Source: Candidatus Paceibacter sp. (GTDB taxonomy: Bacteria > Patescibacteriota > Patescibacteriia > DYGC01). From it: 35,497 nt of DNA. The position numbers and the translations under genes are program-made. Below are positions 8,574 through 16,853 of the stretch, piece by piece. How positions within the stretch are numbered: the stretch's first letter is position 1; the number at the start of each line of letters is the position of its first letter. Under the pieces are notes generated by a model. That model was not told the origin of the DNA, searched no databases, and saw only the letters and a list, made by a program, of their open reading frames with translations. The stretch covers positions 1 through 35,497 of the forward strand of contig DYGC01000005.1 in the NCBI GenBank assembly GCA_020724925.1, given 5' to 3'.

Positions 8574-9797
8574 ATGGACCATTTTAATCATTTGGTAAAA
8601 GTGTTTGATGAATATCGCTTGAAGCGCGATGTTTTTGATAAAAAAACTTTATCCGACGAATTGGCCGTTTTGAAAAAGAAAAATTTTGCCAAGCGGGACG
8701 AGCTTTTAAAAATCGCCGTGGATAATTTACAGAAACATGGTTTTGAAGTATTTATCGCTAAGGATAAAAATGAGGCGACCGATATTATTAAAAAATTGGT
8801 GACCGATAAAAAGAAAATCGTGAAGAGCAAAAGTAATGTCGGTAAGGAAATAAATTTGACCGAAGTTTTGGAAGCGCAAGCTTGTGACGTGAAGGAAACA
8901 GATTTGGGTGATTGGTTGTCGGTTGTTTGCCAAAGTGAAGAAATTCATCCGGTTTTGCCGGCTGTTCAATTGACGGAAGAATTTATTGTGGAAAAAATTA
9001 AAGCTAAATATGGCGTGGAAATAGAAGCTAAAGCGGAAGCGATTGCCGCCTTCGCGCGCGAGGAAATCGCCAAGTTCATCGCCGCCGCCGACGTTGGAAT
9101 CAGCGGGGTGAACGCCATTAGTGCCGATGGGGCTTTGATGATTTTGGAAAACGAAGGCAATATTTCCAAAGTGACGCGCTTGCCGGCGCACCATATTGCC
9201 ATTTCCGGCATTGAAAAAATCGTGGAAAATTTAACGGAAACTTTGCACGTCGCGAAGTGCGCAGCAGTGTGGGGGACGGGGCAGGATTGGCCGGCTTATG
9301 TCAGTATTATTGCCGGACCGTCCAAAACCGCTGATATTCAAAATAAAGTGGTGGTGGGGGTGCAGGGCGCGCAACGCGTCAGCCTCGTTTTGATTGATAA
9401 CGGTCGTTCGGCCATGGCCGCCAAGTATCCGGAATTATTGAATTGCATCAATTGCGGTGCTTGCGCCAATTTTTGCCCGGCTTATTATCAACTGTTGGAA
9501 AAATTCGGTTATAAATATTTGGGAGCCAAAGGAATTTTGTGGACGGCTTTTAATGAATCTTTGCAAAAAGCCAAAGAAGGCAATCTGCACGCTTGCACTT
9601 TGTGTGAATCCTGTGGCTTGAATTGTCCGGCACAAATTCCGTTACCACAATATATTCGTCATTTGCGTGAAGATTTGATTAAGTCCGGTGACGAAACCGA
9701 GGGGAACAAAGAAATGATGGAGCATGTTAGAAAATACGGTAATCCTTTCGGTGAAGTGAAAGAAGGTGAGATTCCCGATAAATTATATTGTTGTTAA
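8574..9797 (+). CDS. LutB-like LUD-domain iron-sulfur protein
   Basis: A 407-residue protein with an N-terminal LUD (lactate utilisation) domain over about residues 60-270, containing DVGISGVNAISADGALMILENEG and ISGIEKIV. A dicluster ferredoxin domain follows. The first [4Fe-4S] motif is CINCGACANFCP, with Cys291, 294, 297 and 301. The second is CTLCESCGLNCP, with Cys341, 344, 347 and 351. Order and spacing match LutB, which with LutA and LutC oxidises L-lactate in Bacillus. Here the partner is the LutA-like gene just upstream and there is no LutC. It is shorter than Bacillus LutB (about 470 aa), mainly at the C-terminus. Local GC rises around 9040-9090 and 9350-9390 without a change of reading frame. 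Confidence 0.88.
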   Translation: MDHFNHLVKVFDEYRLKRDVFDKKTLSDELAVLKKKNFAKRDELLKIAVDNLQKHGFEVFIAKDKNEATDIIKKLVTDKKKIVKSKSNVGKEINLTEVLEAQACDVKETDLGDWLSVVCQSEEIHPVLPAVQLTEEFIVEKIKAKYGVEIEAKAEAIAAFAREEIAKFIAAADVGISGVNAISADGALMILENEGNISKVTRLPAHHIAISGIEKIVENLTETLHVAKCAAVWGTGQDWPAYVSIIAGPSKTADIQNKVVVGVQGAQRVSLVLIDNGRSAMAAKYPELLNCINCGACANFCPAYYQLLEKFGYKYLGAKGILWTAFNESLQKAKEGNLHACTLCESCGLNCPAQIPLPQYIRHLREDLIKSGDETEGNKEMMEHVRKYGNPFGEVKEGEIPDKLYCC

Positions 9798-9798
9798 T

Positions 9799-10725
9799 AT
9801 GAAAAATCTTTTGCAGGAAAATTATCCCTTGCGTTCGCTCAGCACTTTTCTGATTGGTGGCACGGCCAAATATTTTGCGCGCAGCCGGGATCTGCAAGAA
9901 GTTTTGGATTTGATGAATTGGGCGAAAAGCGAGAATTTACCGGTCCATGTTTTGGGGCGCGGCAGTGATATTTTATTTGCCGATGGTGTGATTGAGGCTT
10001 TGTTTATCAAATATGAAAATCAGGAATTGGCAGCGCTCGGCGAGGGGCGTTATCGCGTGGCGTCGGCGCTACCTTTGAATTATTTGTTGATGCGTTTGGC
10101 GCGGGACGGTTGGGAAGACGCGCATTCATTGATTGGTATTCCCGGGACGGTCGGGGGCGCGGTTTGGGCCAATGCCGGAGCGTATGGGCAGGAGTTTGCC
10201 GATATCGTGGAGAGCGTGAAAGTGATTTTTTTGGATGAGCCGGAATTGCAAATCAAAGATTTAAAAAAAGAAGAATGTTTTTTTCAATATCGTGACAGTA
10301 TTTTTAAACATCGACCGGCTTTGGTTTTTGAAACGATTGTCCGTTGCCAAAATAAAACCGTTGATCAAGAAGCTTTGATGAAAAAAATGGTGGAGATTTT
10401 AAAATCACGCCATTGTAAGCAACCCTTGAATTATCCGAATGCCGGCAGTATTTTTAAAAACGTCTCCGTCACCGATGAAATTCAGCAGTTGTTGGGCACG
10501 AATTTTCCGCACAACAAAATCCCGGCTGCCTGGTTGATTGAACAGGTCGGTTTGAAAGGTTTTCGTATCGGGGACGCGCAATTTTCCGAGAAACACGCTA
10601 ATTTTATTGTCAATTTAGGTCAGGCGAAAGCCAATGATGTTTTGGATTTGTTGGCCTTGGCTAAACAAAAAGTTGAAGATCATTTTAAAATGAAATTAGA
10701 AGAAGAATTAATTTATATTAAATAG
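9799..10725 (+). CDS. murB: UDP-N-acetylenolpyruvoylglucosamine reductase MurB
   Basis: MurB reduces UDP-GlcNAc-enolpyruvate to UDP-MurNAc with NADPH and FAD in peptidoglycan precursor synthesis. I choose the ATG at 9799, one base after the lutB-like stop, giving 308 residues and the usual N-terminus NYPLRSLSTFLIGG. An in-frame ATG at 9766 would add 11 residues that overlap the upstream gene and do not look like MurB. FAD-binding motifs are visible: LGRGSDILFAD and SLIGIPGTVGGAVWANAGAYG. The catalytic region includes QYRDSIFK (Arg165), the proton-donor serine in NAGSIFKN (Ser217) and SEKHANFIVN near the C-terminus. It lies in the operon with murG. Confidence 0.95.
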   Translation: MKNLLQENYPLRSLSTFLIGGTAKYFARSRDLQEVLDLMNWAKSENLPVHVLGRGSDILFADGVIEALFIKYENQELAALGEGRYRVASALPLNYLLMRLARDGWEDAHSLIGIPGTVGGAVWANAGAYGQEFADIVESVKVIFLDEPELQIKDLKKEECFFQYRDSIFKHRPALVFETIVRCQNKTVDQEALMKKMVEILKSRHCKQPLNYPNAGSIFKNVSVTDEIQQLLGTNFPHNKIPAAWLIEQVGLKGFRIGDAQFSEKHANFIVNLGQAKANDVLDLLALAKQKVEDHFKMKLEEELIYIK

Positions 10726-10727
10726 TT

Positions 10728-11345
10728 ATGCGTGAGCTTTTGATGGATTTGATGGAAAATTTTGCCCAATATGGTTATTTGGTGATTTTTTTAGGTTTGT
10801 TCATTGAGGGCGAAGTTTTTCTTCTGGCCACTTCTTTGCTGGCGTATATGGCCGGTTATTCTTTGCCATTGGTGATTTTGGTGGCATTTGTTGCTTCTTG
10901 TTTGAGTGATACTTTGTGGTTTATGGCTGGTCGTTTAGTTGGAGAGGAAAGAATGAAAAAATATGGAAAATATGTTTTTATTCCCCCAGTGCGATATGAA
11001 GTGATGAAAAAGTTTTTTTGTGAGCATGGTAAAAAAACCTTATTTTTTGCCAAATTTATTTATGGAATCGGAAGAATTACGATTTTCGTTTCCGCCGTGT
11101 CCGGTGTTAAATTAAAAATGTTTATTTTGATGGATATTTTGGCAACGGCCGTTTGGTCAGTGGCCTTGTGTGGTTTTGCTTATTTGAGTGCTGATTATTA
11201 TGGATTGTCACCAAGTAAGTTGGTCCATTCTTTCCGGATTATTTTTGGAATCGTGTTGGCTTTGTTTGTTTTACAATTCGTGGCTCGTTGGGTATATTTC
11301 AGTGTTACCAAAAAGCAACAGCAATGTGATAGTCTTGAGAAATAA
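10728..11345 (+). CDS. DedA-family (SNARE-associated/VTT) membrane protein
   Basis: A 205-residue integral membrane protein with the DedA layout. It has a reentrant N-terminal region with an acidic motif (FIEGEVFLLATSLLAYMAGY), SDTLWFMAGRLVGEE (the family's Y/WxxGRxxG block), FFAKFIYGIGRITIFVSAVSGV (the family's FxxRFxPxxRxxxxxxAG block, degenerate) and two C-terminal helices. DedA proteins act in lipid scrambling, including recycling of the undecaprenyl-phosphate carrier, which fits its place between murB and murG. It begins 2 bases after the murB stop. A substrate cannot be assigned from sequence alone. Confidence 0.85.
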   Translation: MRELLMDLMENFAQYGYLVIFLGLFIEGEVFLLATSLLAYMAGYSLPLVILVAFVASCLSDTLWFMAGRLVGEERMKKYGKYVFIPPVRYEVMKKFFCEHGKKTLFFAKFIYGIGRITIFVSAVSGVKLKMFILMDILATAVWSVALCGFAYLSADYYGLSPSKLVHSFRIIFGIVLALFVLQFVARWVYFSVTKKQQQCDSLEK

Positions 11346-11356
11346 TTTTTAACAAT

Positions 11357-12436
11357 ATGGCTTTAAAAGTGATTTTGAGCGGTGGGGGAACCGGTGGTTC
11401 GGTATCGCCGTTAATCGCGATTTATCAAAGGATGAAAAAACTGCAACCGGAAGCGGAGTTTTTGTGGTTGGGCCAATATGATGGCGTGGAAAAACAGATG
11501 GTCGCTAAATACGGAATCGCTTATCAAGGAATCAGCAGTGGTAAATTGCGCCGTTATTTTTCTTGGCAGAATTTTGTTGATCCTTTTAAATTGATCAAAG
11601 GTTGGTGGCAAGTTCGAAAAATTATTAAGAATTTTAAACCAGATGTGATTTTGAGCGCCGGTTCTTTCGTGTCGGTGCCGGTGGCTTACGCCGCCAAAAA
11701 TTTGGGAATTAAATTTTTAGCGCATCAGCAGGATATTTCCGTCGGTTTGGCCAATCGTCTGATGATTAAAAAAGCTACTTGGCTTAATTTAACTTTAAGT
11801 GATTTAAAATATGATTTGCCGGCGGGCGTGGAAGTCTTGCATTTTGGCAATCCGATTCGTGAGGAAATTTTGCATGGCAGCAAGGAAAAATTTTGCACTC
11901 GTTTCAATTTGGATGCTTCCAAGCCAATTGTTTTGATTACCGGTGGCGGCACCGGCGCTTTGCATTTAAATCAAGCAATCGATCAACAATCTGAGCATTT
12001 GGCACAATCAGTGCAAATTGTTCATTTGTGCGGAAAAGGAAAAAATTTGCGAGATTTTGGTGCTTACTATGATAATCAATATCAGGTAGTGGAATTTTTT
12101 AATGCACGGGAGATGGGTGATGCTCTGGCCGCCGCCGATCTCGTGGTGACGCGCGCCGGTTTGTCAGCCTTGAGTGAAATCAGTGTTTTGGGAAAAGCAA
12201 CTATTATTATTCCTTTAATCAATACTCATCAAGAGGAAAACGCCAAATATTGGGAAAACAAAAAAGCCGCCGTGGTCTTGGCAGAGGATAAATTGGCGGA
12301 TTTATCAAAAACCATTATTTTTTTGTTAAACGATAAAAATCGCTCGGCGGAATTGGCAAGAAACATCAAAAATATTATGCCTGGTGACGCCGCGGAAAAA
12401 ATTGGGGAAATGTTGGCTGTCGTTAAATCCTGTTAA
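11357..12436 (+). CDS. murG: UDP-GlcNAc:lipid I N-acetylglucosaminyltransferase MurG
   Basis: MurG adds GlcNAc to lipid I at the inner face of the membrane, making lipid II. The 359-residue GT-B protein starts with a glycine loop, SGGGTGGSVSPLIA. The family also has a second loop, here ITGGGTGALHLNQAI, and an acceptor/donor region ADLVVTRAGLSALSEISVLG, followed by IPLINTHQEENAKYW. Oddly, the loop histidine of the usual GGTGGH motif is Ser15. The rest of the active site is intact, so I still call it MurG. It ends the six-gene operon, and the tandem GTCAT repeats begin directly after it. Confidence 0.93.
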   Translation: MALKVILSGGGTGGSVSPLIAIYQRMKKLQPEAEFLWLGQYDGVEKQMVAKYGIAYQGISSGKLRRYFSWQNFVDPFKLIKGWWQVRKIIKNFKPDVILSAGSFVSVPVAYAAKNLGIKFLAHQQDISVGLANRLMIKKATWLNLTLSDLKYDLPAGVEVLHFGNPIREEILHGSKEKFCTRFNLDASKPIVLITGGGTGALHLNQAIDQQSEHLAQSVQIVHLCGKGKNLRDFGAYYDNQYQVVEFFNAREMGDALAAADLVVTRAGLSALSEISVLGKATIIIPLINTHQEENAKYWENKKAAVVLAEDKLADLSKTIIFLLNDKNRSAELARNIKNIMPGDAAEKIGEMLAVVKSC

Positions 12437-12448
12437 AATCGTGGGGAT

Positions 12449-12540
12449 TGTCATACCGAACGTGGTTTTTGTCATGCGAAACGTGGGTCTTGTCATGCCG
12501 AACGTGTGGCTTGTCATGCCGAACTTGTTTCGGCATCTGG
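12449..12540. repeat. Four-copy tandem repeat, TTGTCATGCCGAACGTGG-type
   Basis: Four successive units start with TTGTCAT near 12449, 12470, 12490 and 12511, with period about 21 and variable ends. The last unit grows into the palindrome that is also found inverted at 13032-13063. It lies just after murG, within the gap 12437-12587. No gene is seen in that gap. Confidence 0.75.
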
Positions 12541-13063
12541 AATAGTGAGAAAAAACTTTAATAAAACCCCAAATATGACGAGAGAGATTATTTTGTATTT
12601 TGGAATTCCTCCCATTTTGAACTTAACTCTTTCAAATATGGATTTTTTGAACGAATAAGATTTAGTTTCCAATCACGATGCCAATTTTTGATTTGAGTTT
12701 CCCTACTAATTGCTTCATTTATGTTTTCATAATGTTCGTAATAAACTAGTTTTTTAATTTGATATTGCGCTGAAAATGATTTTGGATTTTTGTGATTACG
12801 ATGTTCTATGATTCGACGATATAAACTGTTTGTAACTCCAATATAAAAAACCGTATTATTAAAATTAGTCATTATATAAACATAAAAATTATACATTCTT
12901 AAAAATTTAATGTCTGGATTTTTATTTTAGCAAAACAAACATAAAATTAGCATAAATATTTGCTATTTTATCCACAGCTGTAATTGTCGTCGTTCGTGAT
13001 ATTTGTCGGTTAAATCATAAACATTGCTGGCATTCCAGATGCCGAAACAAGTTCGGCATGACA
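12512..13063. mobile_element. Candidate GIY-YIG cassette bounded by 32-bp perfect inverted repeats
   Basis: The 32 bases at 12512-12543 (TGTCATGCCGAACTTGTTTC...) are exactly reverse-complemented at 13032-13063. Each end also folds on itself: ATGCCGAA and TTCGGCAT around a short loop. The enclosed 488 bases hold one GIY-YIG nuclease gene and AT-rich DNA. A further copy with compensating changes (ATCCTGAA/TTCAGGAT) is at 25362-25387. Mobility is inferred, since no target duplication was identified. Confidence 0.5.
12588..12896 (-). CDS. Small GIY-YIG endonuclease (URI/YhbQ type)
   Basis: A 102-residue single-domain nuclease. The family core is visible: YVYIM in place of the GIY strand, then VFYIGVTNSLYRRIIEH with YIG at residues 18-20 and catalytic Arg27, and AISRETQIKNW with the metal-binding Glu66. 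The KNPKSFSAQYQIKKLVYYE segment is typical of the UvrC/URI group. The gene lies alone between 32-bp inverted repeats. It has an extended -10-like TGCTAAAAT (complement of 12924-12932) upstream and no Shine-Dalgarno. Related short GIY-YIG genes are common and often unplaced; processing of the flanking palindromes is a hypothesis. Confidence 0.9.
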   Translation of the reverse strand: MYNFYVYIMTNFNNTVFYIGVTNSLYRRIIEHRNHKNPKSFSAQYQIKKLVYYEHYENINEAISRETQIKNWHRDWKLNLIRSKNPYLKELSSKWEEFQNTK

Positions 13064-13090
13064 TTTACCATTATTTTACTAGAACGCTTT

Positions 13091-15073
13091 CTATTCCCCC
13101 AATAACATCTCCGGTAAATAAGCATCAATCGCTTGATTTAGCTCGGGGACAAGTTTTAAATAAGTATCCTTTTCTTCGTTTTTATCAAATTGATGAAAGA
13201 TCGAATATTCCTGGTTGGCAGAATTTCCTTTGATAATAATATTTTGATCAACATATTGAAAATTGTTGGTGCATTTAGTAATCGCTAAATTGCGGAAATT
13301 GCTATTGAATAAACTTTGGCCAATAAAATTTTCCGGAATTAATTCGTTTTGCCCTAATAAATCCAAGAGACTGGGAGCGATATCCAAATGTGAAGCCACG
13401 CTCGCCCCGCCTTGCCCGGTATTTTTGGGTAGCACCATGATAAATGGTACTTCATTGTAATTATAAAAATTTTCTAGAGTGTCAGCTGGTTTAAAATGAT
13501 AATAACGATGATCACCGTAAAGGAAAATGATGGTCTTGTCTAATAATTGGTATTCTTCCAGTTTATTGAAAAAATGTTCTAATGATTGGTCTAGGGCTTT
13601 TAATAAACTCAGATAATAATTAGTGGTGCTGCCCGTTAATTCAATGGAATTTTTTAGTTTGATTGGCAAATCATTTAAAGTAAAAACTGGAATATCAGGA
13701 TAATCAAAATTTTCTTGATTATATCGAGTGACATAATTTTCAGCGTGGGGGCTGTGGGAAGTAAAACTGATAAAATAGTTAAAGTTTGGTTCTTGGGCAT
13801 TTTTTAAATCATTGGCTAGTTTATCTAAAACCACGATATCACCAGTACGAACTCCAAATTCTGGGGAAACGTGGAGATTGTCAAAGCCCCAGCGCGGTGC
13901 CAATTGATCGCGACTCCAAAAGTCAGGATAGTTGGCATGATAGAGATTGGTTTTGTAGCCTAATTTGTCGCCAAGGATTTGTGGCAAACAATAATAATTT
14001 CCTTGTTTGTAGTTGTTGGGAATCGGTCCGCTACTGTCCACGGAAAAACTGCAGAGTGAGGAAAATTCGGCGTTGATGGTCTCGCAACTGTTGGCGAAAA
14101 AATGATTCACGGTTAGGTTGTCCTGTTTTAATTTTTTTAAAAATGGCATTACCGAAGTGGTTTGATCAAGTGCCCAGCTAGGTACAGATTCTAATTGGAT
14201 AAAGACGATGTGTGGTTTGTTAGTAAAATTTTCCTGATACAAACAACTGCGACGCAAATCTTGTTGATTTAATTTAGCCAATTTAGCCAAACGATTTTTG
14301 ATGATTTCTAATTGATTGTTTTCTGTTTGTTGCCTCTGTTCTTCGCTGGGGGAATCATCTTGCTGGATATTTTCAACAATAATGGTTTCTGAGGCCAAGG
14401 CCCTTTTTTTGTTGATAAAATTCCCCAGTGGTTCAAACACAGTTTTGTAAGTCAAGTCACCCCAAATGGTAAAATCTTGTTGCTGGGCAGAGCGTTCCCA
14501 CCAGTAATCAGCAGGTTTTTGGCTTAAATAGTATTGATAGGCATTATTGGTGATAAACAAGCCCAAACCAAAAAAAATCGTCAGTAACAAATAATATTTT
14601 TTTAGATTTTTTTTCCAAGTGTTGAAAATGGTCTCATTCATCATTGGTAGTTTTTCGGCATAAAGATATTTTGGGCGGTAACTGATAATAATGCCAATCA
14701 TTAAAAACATCCAAGCGAAGTTAATTACATAGAGCATTATGGGAATATCTTTTAAATAGGCACTGAAAAAACTTAGGTTTTTTGTGTCAATCACTGAGCC
14801 AAATTTCCAAACATTAAAAAATTCATGAAAGACTTTAAAAAACAAAAAATTAGCACTGTAGTAAAGAGCAATACTAATTATTAAAATAATATTGACAGTT
14901 TTCCAGATTTTTTTGGCTGAGAGGGTAATTAACCACCACAAAAATAACGAGAAAATGCTCGTGAAAATCAGATTATATTGATTAATGGGAGCACCACTTA
15001 AATAATAATAAAGAATGAAGTGGAGTAGGTTTATGCCAAAAATCAAAATTGCGTATAGGAGTAATAGAGGCAT
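13091..15073 (-). CDS. LTA synthase-like membrane sulfatase/phosphoglycerol transferase
   Basis: A 660-residue protein with about five N-terminal membrane segments (to about residue 185) and an extracytoplasmic alkaline-phosphatase-fold domain, the layout of LtaS. Motifs include HIVFIQLESVPSW with the metal-ligand Glu, ANSCETINAEFSSL with the nucleophile Thr332, and FLYGDHRYYHF with Asp521/His522. LtaS-like enzymes transfer glycerol-phosphate from phosphatidylglycerol to a growing polymer or a sugar. The length matches the family (about 650 aa). It is followed 3 bases upstream in transcription order by the membrane gene at 15077-16018, so they share a transcript. The exact substrate cannot be read from sequence. 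Confidence 0.9.
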   Translation of the reverse strand: MPLLLLYAILIFGINLLHFILYYYLSGAPINQYNLIFTSIFSLFLWWLITLSAKKIWKTVNIILIISIALYYSANFLFFKVFHEFFNVWKFGSVIDTKNLSFFSAYLKDIPIMLYVINFAWMFLMIGIIISYRPKYLYAEKLPMMNETIFNTWKKNLKKYYLLLTIFFGLGLFITNNAYQYYLSQKPADYWWERSAQQQDFTIWGDLTYKTVFEPLGNFINKKRALASETIIVENIQQDDSPSEEQRQQTENNQLEIIKNRLAKLAKLNQQDLRRSCLYQENFTNKPHIVFIQLESVPSWALDQTTSVMPFLKKLKQDNLTVNHFFANSCETINAEFSSLCSFSVDSSGPIPNNYKQGNYYCLPQILGDKLGYKTNLYHANYPDFWSRDQLAPRWGFDNLHVSPEFGVRTGDIVVLDKLANDLKNAQEPNFNYFISFTSHSPHAENYVTRYNQENFDYPDIPVFTLNDLPIKLKNSIELTGSTTNYYLSLLKALDQSLEHFFNKLEEYQLLDKTIIFLYGDHRYYHFKPADTLENFYNYNEVPFIMVLPKNTGQGGASVASHLDIAPSLLDLLGQNELIPENFIGQSLFNSNFRNLAITKCTNNFQYVDQNIIIKGNSANQEYSIFHQFDKNEEKDTYLKLVPELNQAIDAYLPEMLLGE

Positions 15074-15076
15074 TGC

Positions 15077-16018
15077 TTATTTTCGTTCACTGATGGTGTA
15101 ACCGTTGGGGTCGGCTTTTAATTCATAAGTAAAACAATTGTTACCGGCGTTGTGCGGGAACATTTCCGTTAGATAAGTATCATAAGTGACTTCTTTGATT
15201 TGCTCGCTGGATAATAAGAAATCAGCACAGATGGTGTAGCGGTTGGCTTCCAAGCGTTCATAGCTGATGACATGATCTTTATCAATGGTATTGAAATCTT
15301 CAGCGTAAATATAATATTTATCCCCTTGATTTTTTAAAGTAGCCAGGTCATTTGGCAAGTTCTTATCATTGTAATAATAAGTTTCCAAACCGCTCTTGAT
15401 TTGACTCATGGTGTTCATGGTTTTTTCATCAATACGACGAGAGCGTGCTTGGGTTGGAGATTCCACCAAAAAGAAAGCGATAATTAAGGAAATGATTGCC
15501 AATGGAATAACGACGCTATTGAAAACAATCCGTAAAATATTTTTCTTGGGCACATCTTGGCGACGAATATCAAAAATGTTGTAAAGTAAAATCATGGTGC
15601 TGATGGCTAACACCACCAATAATTCCAAGAACATGCGTAAGGTTAAATTACCGTCCAAATAATTGACAATAATGCCAATCAAAACACCAATAATAATACA
15701 GCTGGCAATGAAAATGGTGAGAAAGCTTAACCATTTACGGACTTGCGATTCCAAGCTGATCCGTTCACTTTTTATGTATTTTTGGATATAATTAGCAAGG
15801 ACAACAAATAATGGGGCAGTGATGATTAAGCTGGCGATAGAAAATTTTAAGTCTCGATAAGCCCAGGCGGTGTTGTCTAATAGTGGGTCCGGCACATACT
15901 TGGTGATTAAGGAGAAAAGAATGTCGCCGATGGCGAAAGCGGTAAAGCCGAGCGTGACCAAGGATAATAAATACAAGAAAGCGGTCACAGCGGAGTGCAA
16001 AGGTTTGCTGTTTGTCAT
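15077..16018 (-). CDS. DUF5671-like membrane protein with extracytoplasmic C-terminal domain
   Basis: A 313-residue protein. The first 190 residues hold about five hydrophobic segments, with the pattern of DUF5671 proteins of candidate phyla (AFLYLLSLVTLGFTAFAIGD near the start). The C-terminal part, about residues 195-313, has a pseudopilin-like flavour: MNTMSQIKSGLETYYYNDKN, then short strands and two Cys (ICADF, NNCFTYE). The function is unknown. It is the first gene of a two-gene unit with the LtaS-like enzyme, so an envelope role is plausible. Confidence 0.75.
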   Translation of the reverse strand: MTNSKPLHSAVTAFLYLLSLVTLGFTAFAIGDILFSLITKYVPDPLLDNTAWAYRDLKFSIASLIITAPLFVVLANYIQKYIKSERISLESQVRKWLSFLTIFIASCIIIGVLIGIIVNYLDGNLTLRMFLELLVVLAISTMILLYNIFDIRRQDVPKKNILRIVFNSVVIPLAIISLIIAFFLVESPTQARSRRIDEKTMNTMSQIKSGLETYYYNDKNLPNDLATLKNQGDKYYIYAEDFNTIDKDHVISYERLEANRYTICADFLLSSEQIKEVTYDTYLTEMFPHNAGNNCFTYELKADPNGYTISERK

Positions 16019-16048
16019 ATTATTTTTTTAAAAATTAATTCTGCCTAT

Positions 16049-16076
16049 ATTTTATCACATTATGAATAATTGTCGA
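16049..16076 (-). promoter_or_regulatory. Possible promoter for the DUF5671/LtaS-like pair
   Basis: On the minus strand TCGACA (16076-16071), a 16-base spacer and TAAAAT (16054-16049) form an acceptable sigma70 site. The site overlaps the start of divergent rnhB. The evidence is weak. Confidence 0.35.
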
Positions 16077-16685
16077 GAAAAAGAATTGTGGTTGACGCAT
16101 GAGATTATTGTTGGTTTTGATGAGGCCGGCCGCGGCCCGTGGGCGGGCCCACTGACGGCGGCGGCGGTGGCGTTCCCGCGCCATTTGACGGGCGTGCCGG
16201 CGGCGTTGGCCGCGGCCATCAATGATTCCAAAAAATTAACCGCCACCACGCGCGAAGCGTTGTTCACGGACATCGCCCAACACGCTTTGGCTTGGGAAGT
16301 CTTGTTTTTCTCTTCGGAAATGATTGACCAAATGGGAATTGGCGTAGCCAATCAGCAAATTATGATTCAGCTTTATCATAAATTATTGGCTAAACTAGGC
16401 AAGATTGATTGGGTGGTTTGTGATTATATTGGTCGCATGGCTTTTCCTCAACCTAATTTTTCCATTCACAAAAAAGGCGATTCGGAGTTTTTATCAATTG
16501 CCGCCGCTTCGATTATCGCTAAGGTCAGTCGGGATCGCTTGATGACTCGTTATGATGAGCAGTATCCGCATTACGCTTTTGCCAAGCATAAAGGCTATGG
16601 GACCAAAATTCATTTGGAGGCCTTAAAAGAGCATGGTCCCTGCCCGATACACCGTCGGTCTTTTTCCCCAGTAAAGGACCTTTGA
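16062..16685 (+). CDS. rnhB: Ribonuclease HII
   Basis: RNase HII nicks RNA in RNA-DNA hybrids and removes misincorporated ribonucleotides. The 207-residue protein has the signature VGFDEAGRGPWAGP, with Asp20 and Glu21, then CDYIG (Asp121) and KKGDSEFLSIAAASIIAKVSRDR (Asp140). These give the DEDD metal site and family length. A patch of very high GC (about 16125-16225, coding residues 22-55) stands out from the surrounding sequence, but the reading frame and family signature continue through it. The stop codon overlaps the -35 of the tRNA-Leu promoter. Confidence 0.95.
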   Translation: MNNCREKELWLTHEIIVGFDEAGRGPWAGPLTAAAVAFPRHLTGVPAALAAAINDSKKLTATTREALFTDIAQHALAWEVLFFSSEMIDQMGIGVANQQIMIQLYHKLLAKLGKIDWVVCDYIGRMAFPQPNFSIHKKGDSEFLSIAAASIIAKVSRDRLMTRYDEQYPHYAFAKHKGYGTKIHLEALKEHGPCPIHRRSFSPVKDL

Positions 16686-16710
16686 CAAAATAAAAAATAT
16701 TATCTACAAT
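16682..16710 (+). promoter_or_regulatory. Sigma70 promoter of tRNA-Leu
   Basis: TTGACA (16682-16687), a 17-base spacer and TACAAT (16705-16710) give a near-consensus promoter. It ends 13 bases before the tRNA 5' end. The -35 overlaps the rnhB stop codon. Confidence 0.85.
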
Positions 16711-16723
16711 GTTTTTGTTATAC

Positions 16724-16808
16724 GCCGATGTGGCGAAATTGGTAGACGCGCACGACTCAAAATCGTGTGTGGTAACACATGTCGGTTCGAGTCCGACCAT
16801 CGGCACCA
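16724..16808 (+). tRNA. tRNA-Leu (anticodon CAA)
   Basis: A class II tRNA with acceptor strands GCCGATG (16724-16730) and CATCGGC (16798-16804), discriminator A and an encoded CCA (16806-16808). The anticodon loop CTCAAAA gives anticodon CAA for UUG codons. The long variable arm (GTGTGGTAACACAT) is as expected for leucine. Confidence 0.96.
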
Positions 16809-16818
16809 ATAATAAAAA

Positions 16819-16844
16819 TTCCAGATTTAATCTGGATTTTTTTT
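16819..16844 (+). terminator. Rho-independent terminator after tRNA-Leu
   Basis: TCCAGAT and ATCTGGA around a TTA loop are followed by eight Ts. The stem lies between the tRNA and the RNHCP gene, whose ATG is 10 bases further on. Confidence 0.8.
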
Positions 16845-16853
16845 AAGAAAATT

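Noticed and set aside
9766-9798. Earlier ATG for murB at 9766
   Set aside because: It overlaps the lutB-like gene and adds 11 residues unlike MurB; the ATG at 9799 is one base after the stop.
12968-12976. Perfect DnaA box TTATCCACA; another inverted at 17171-17179 and one in truB near 6153
   Set aside because: Single, widely spaced boxes without an AT-rich unwinding array, dnaA or dnaN nearby. They do not make an origin.
16125-16225. GC-rich patch in rnhB considered as transferred DNA
   Set aside because: The RNase HII signature and frame continue without a break and conserved Gly/Ala codons explain much of the rise.
16779-16853. Upstream start of the RNHCP gene reading through tRNA-Leu
   Set aside because: The extension translates the tRNA and its terminator. 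The ATG at 16854 begins the conserved protein.
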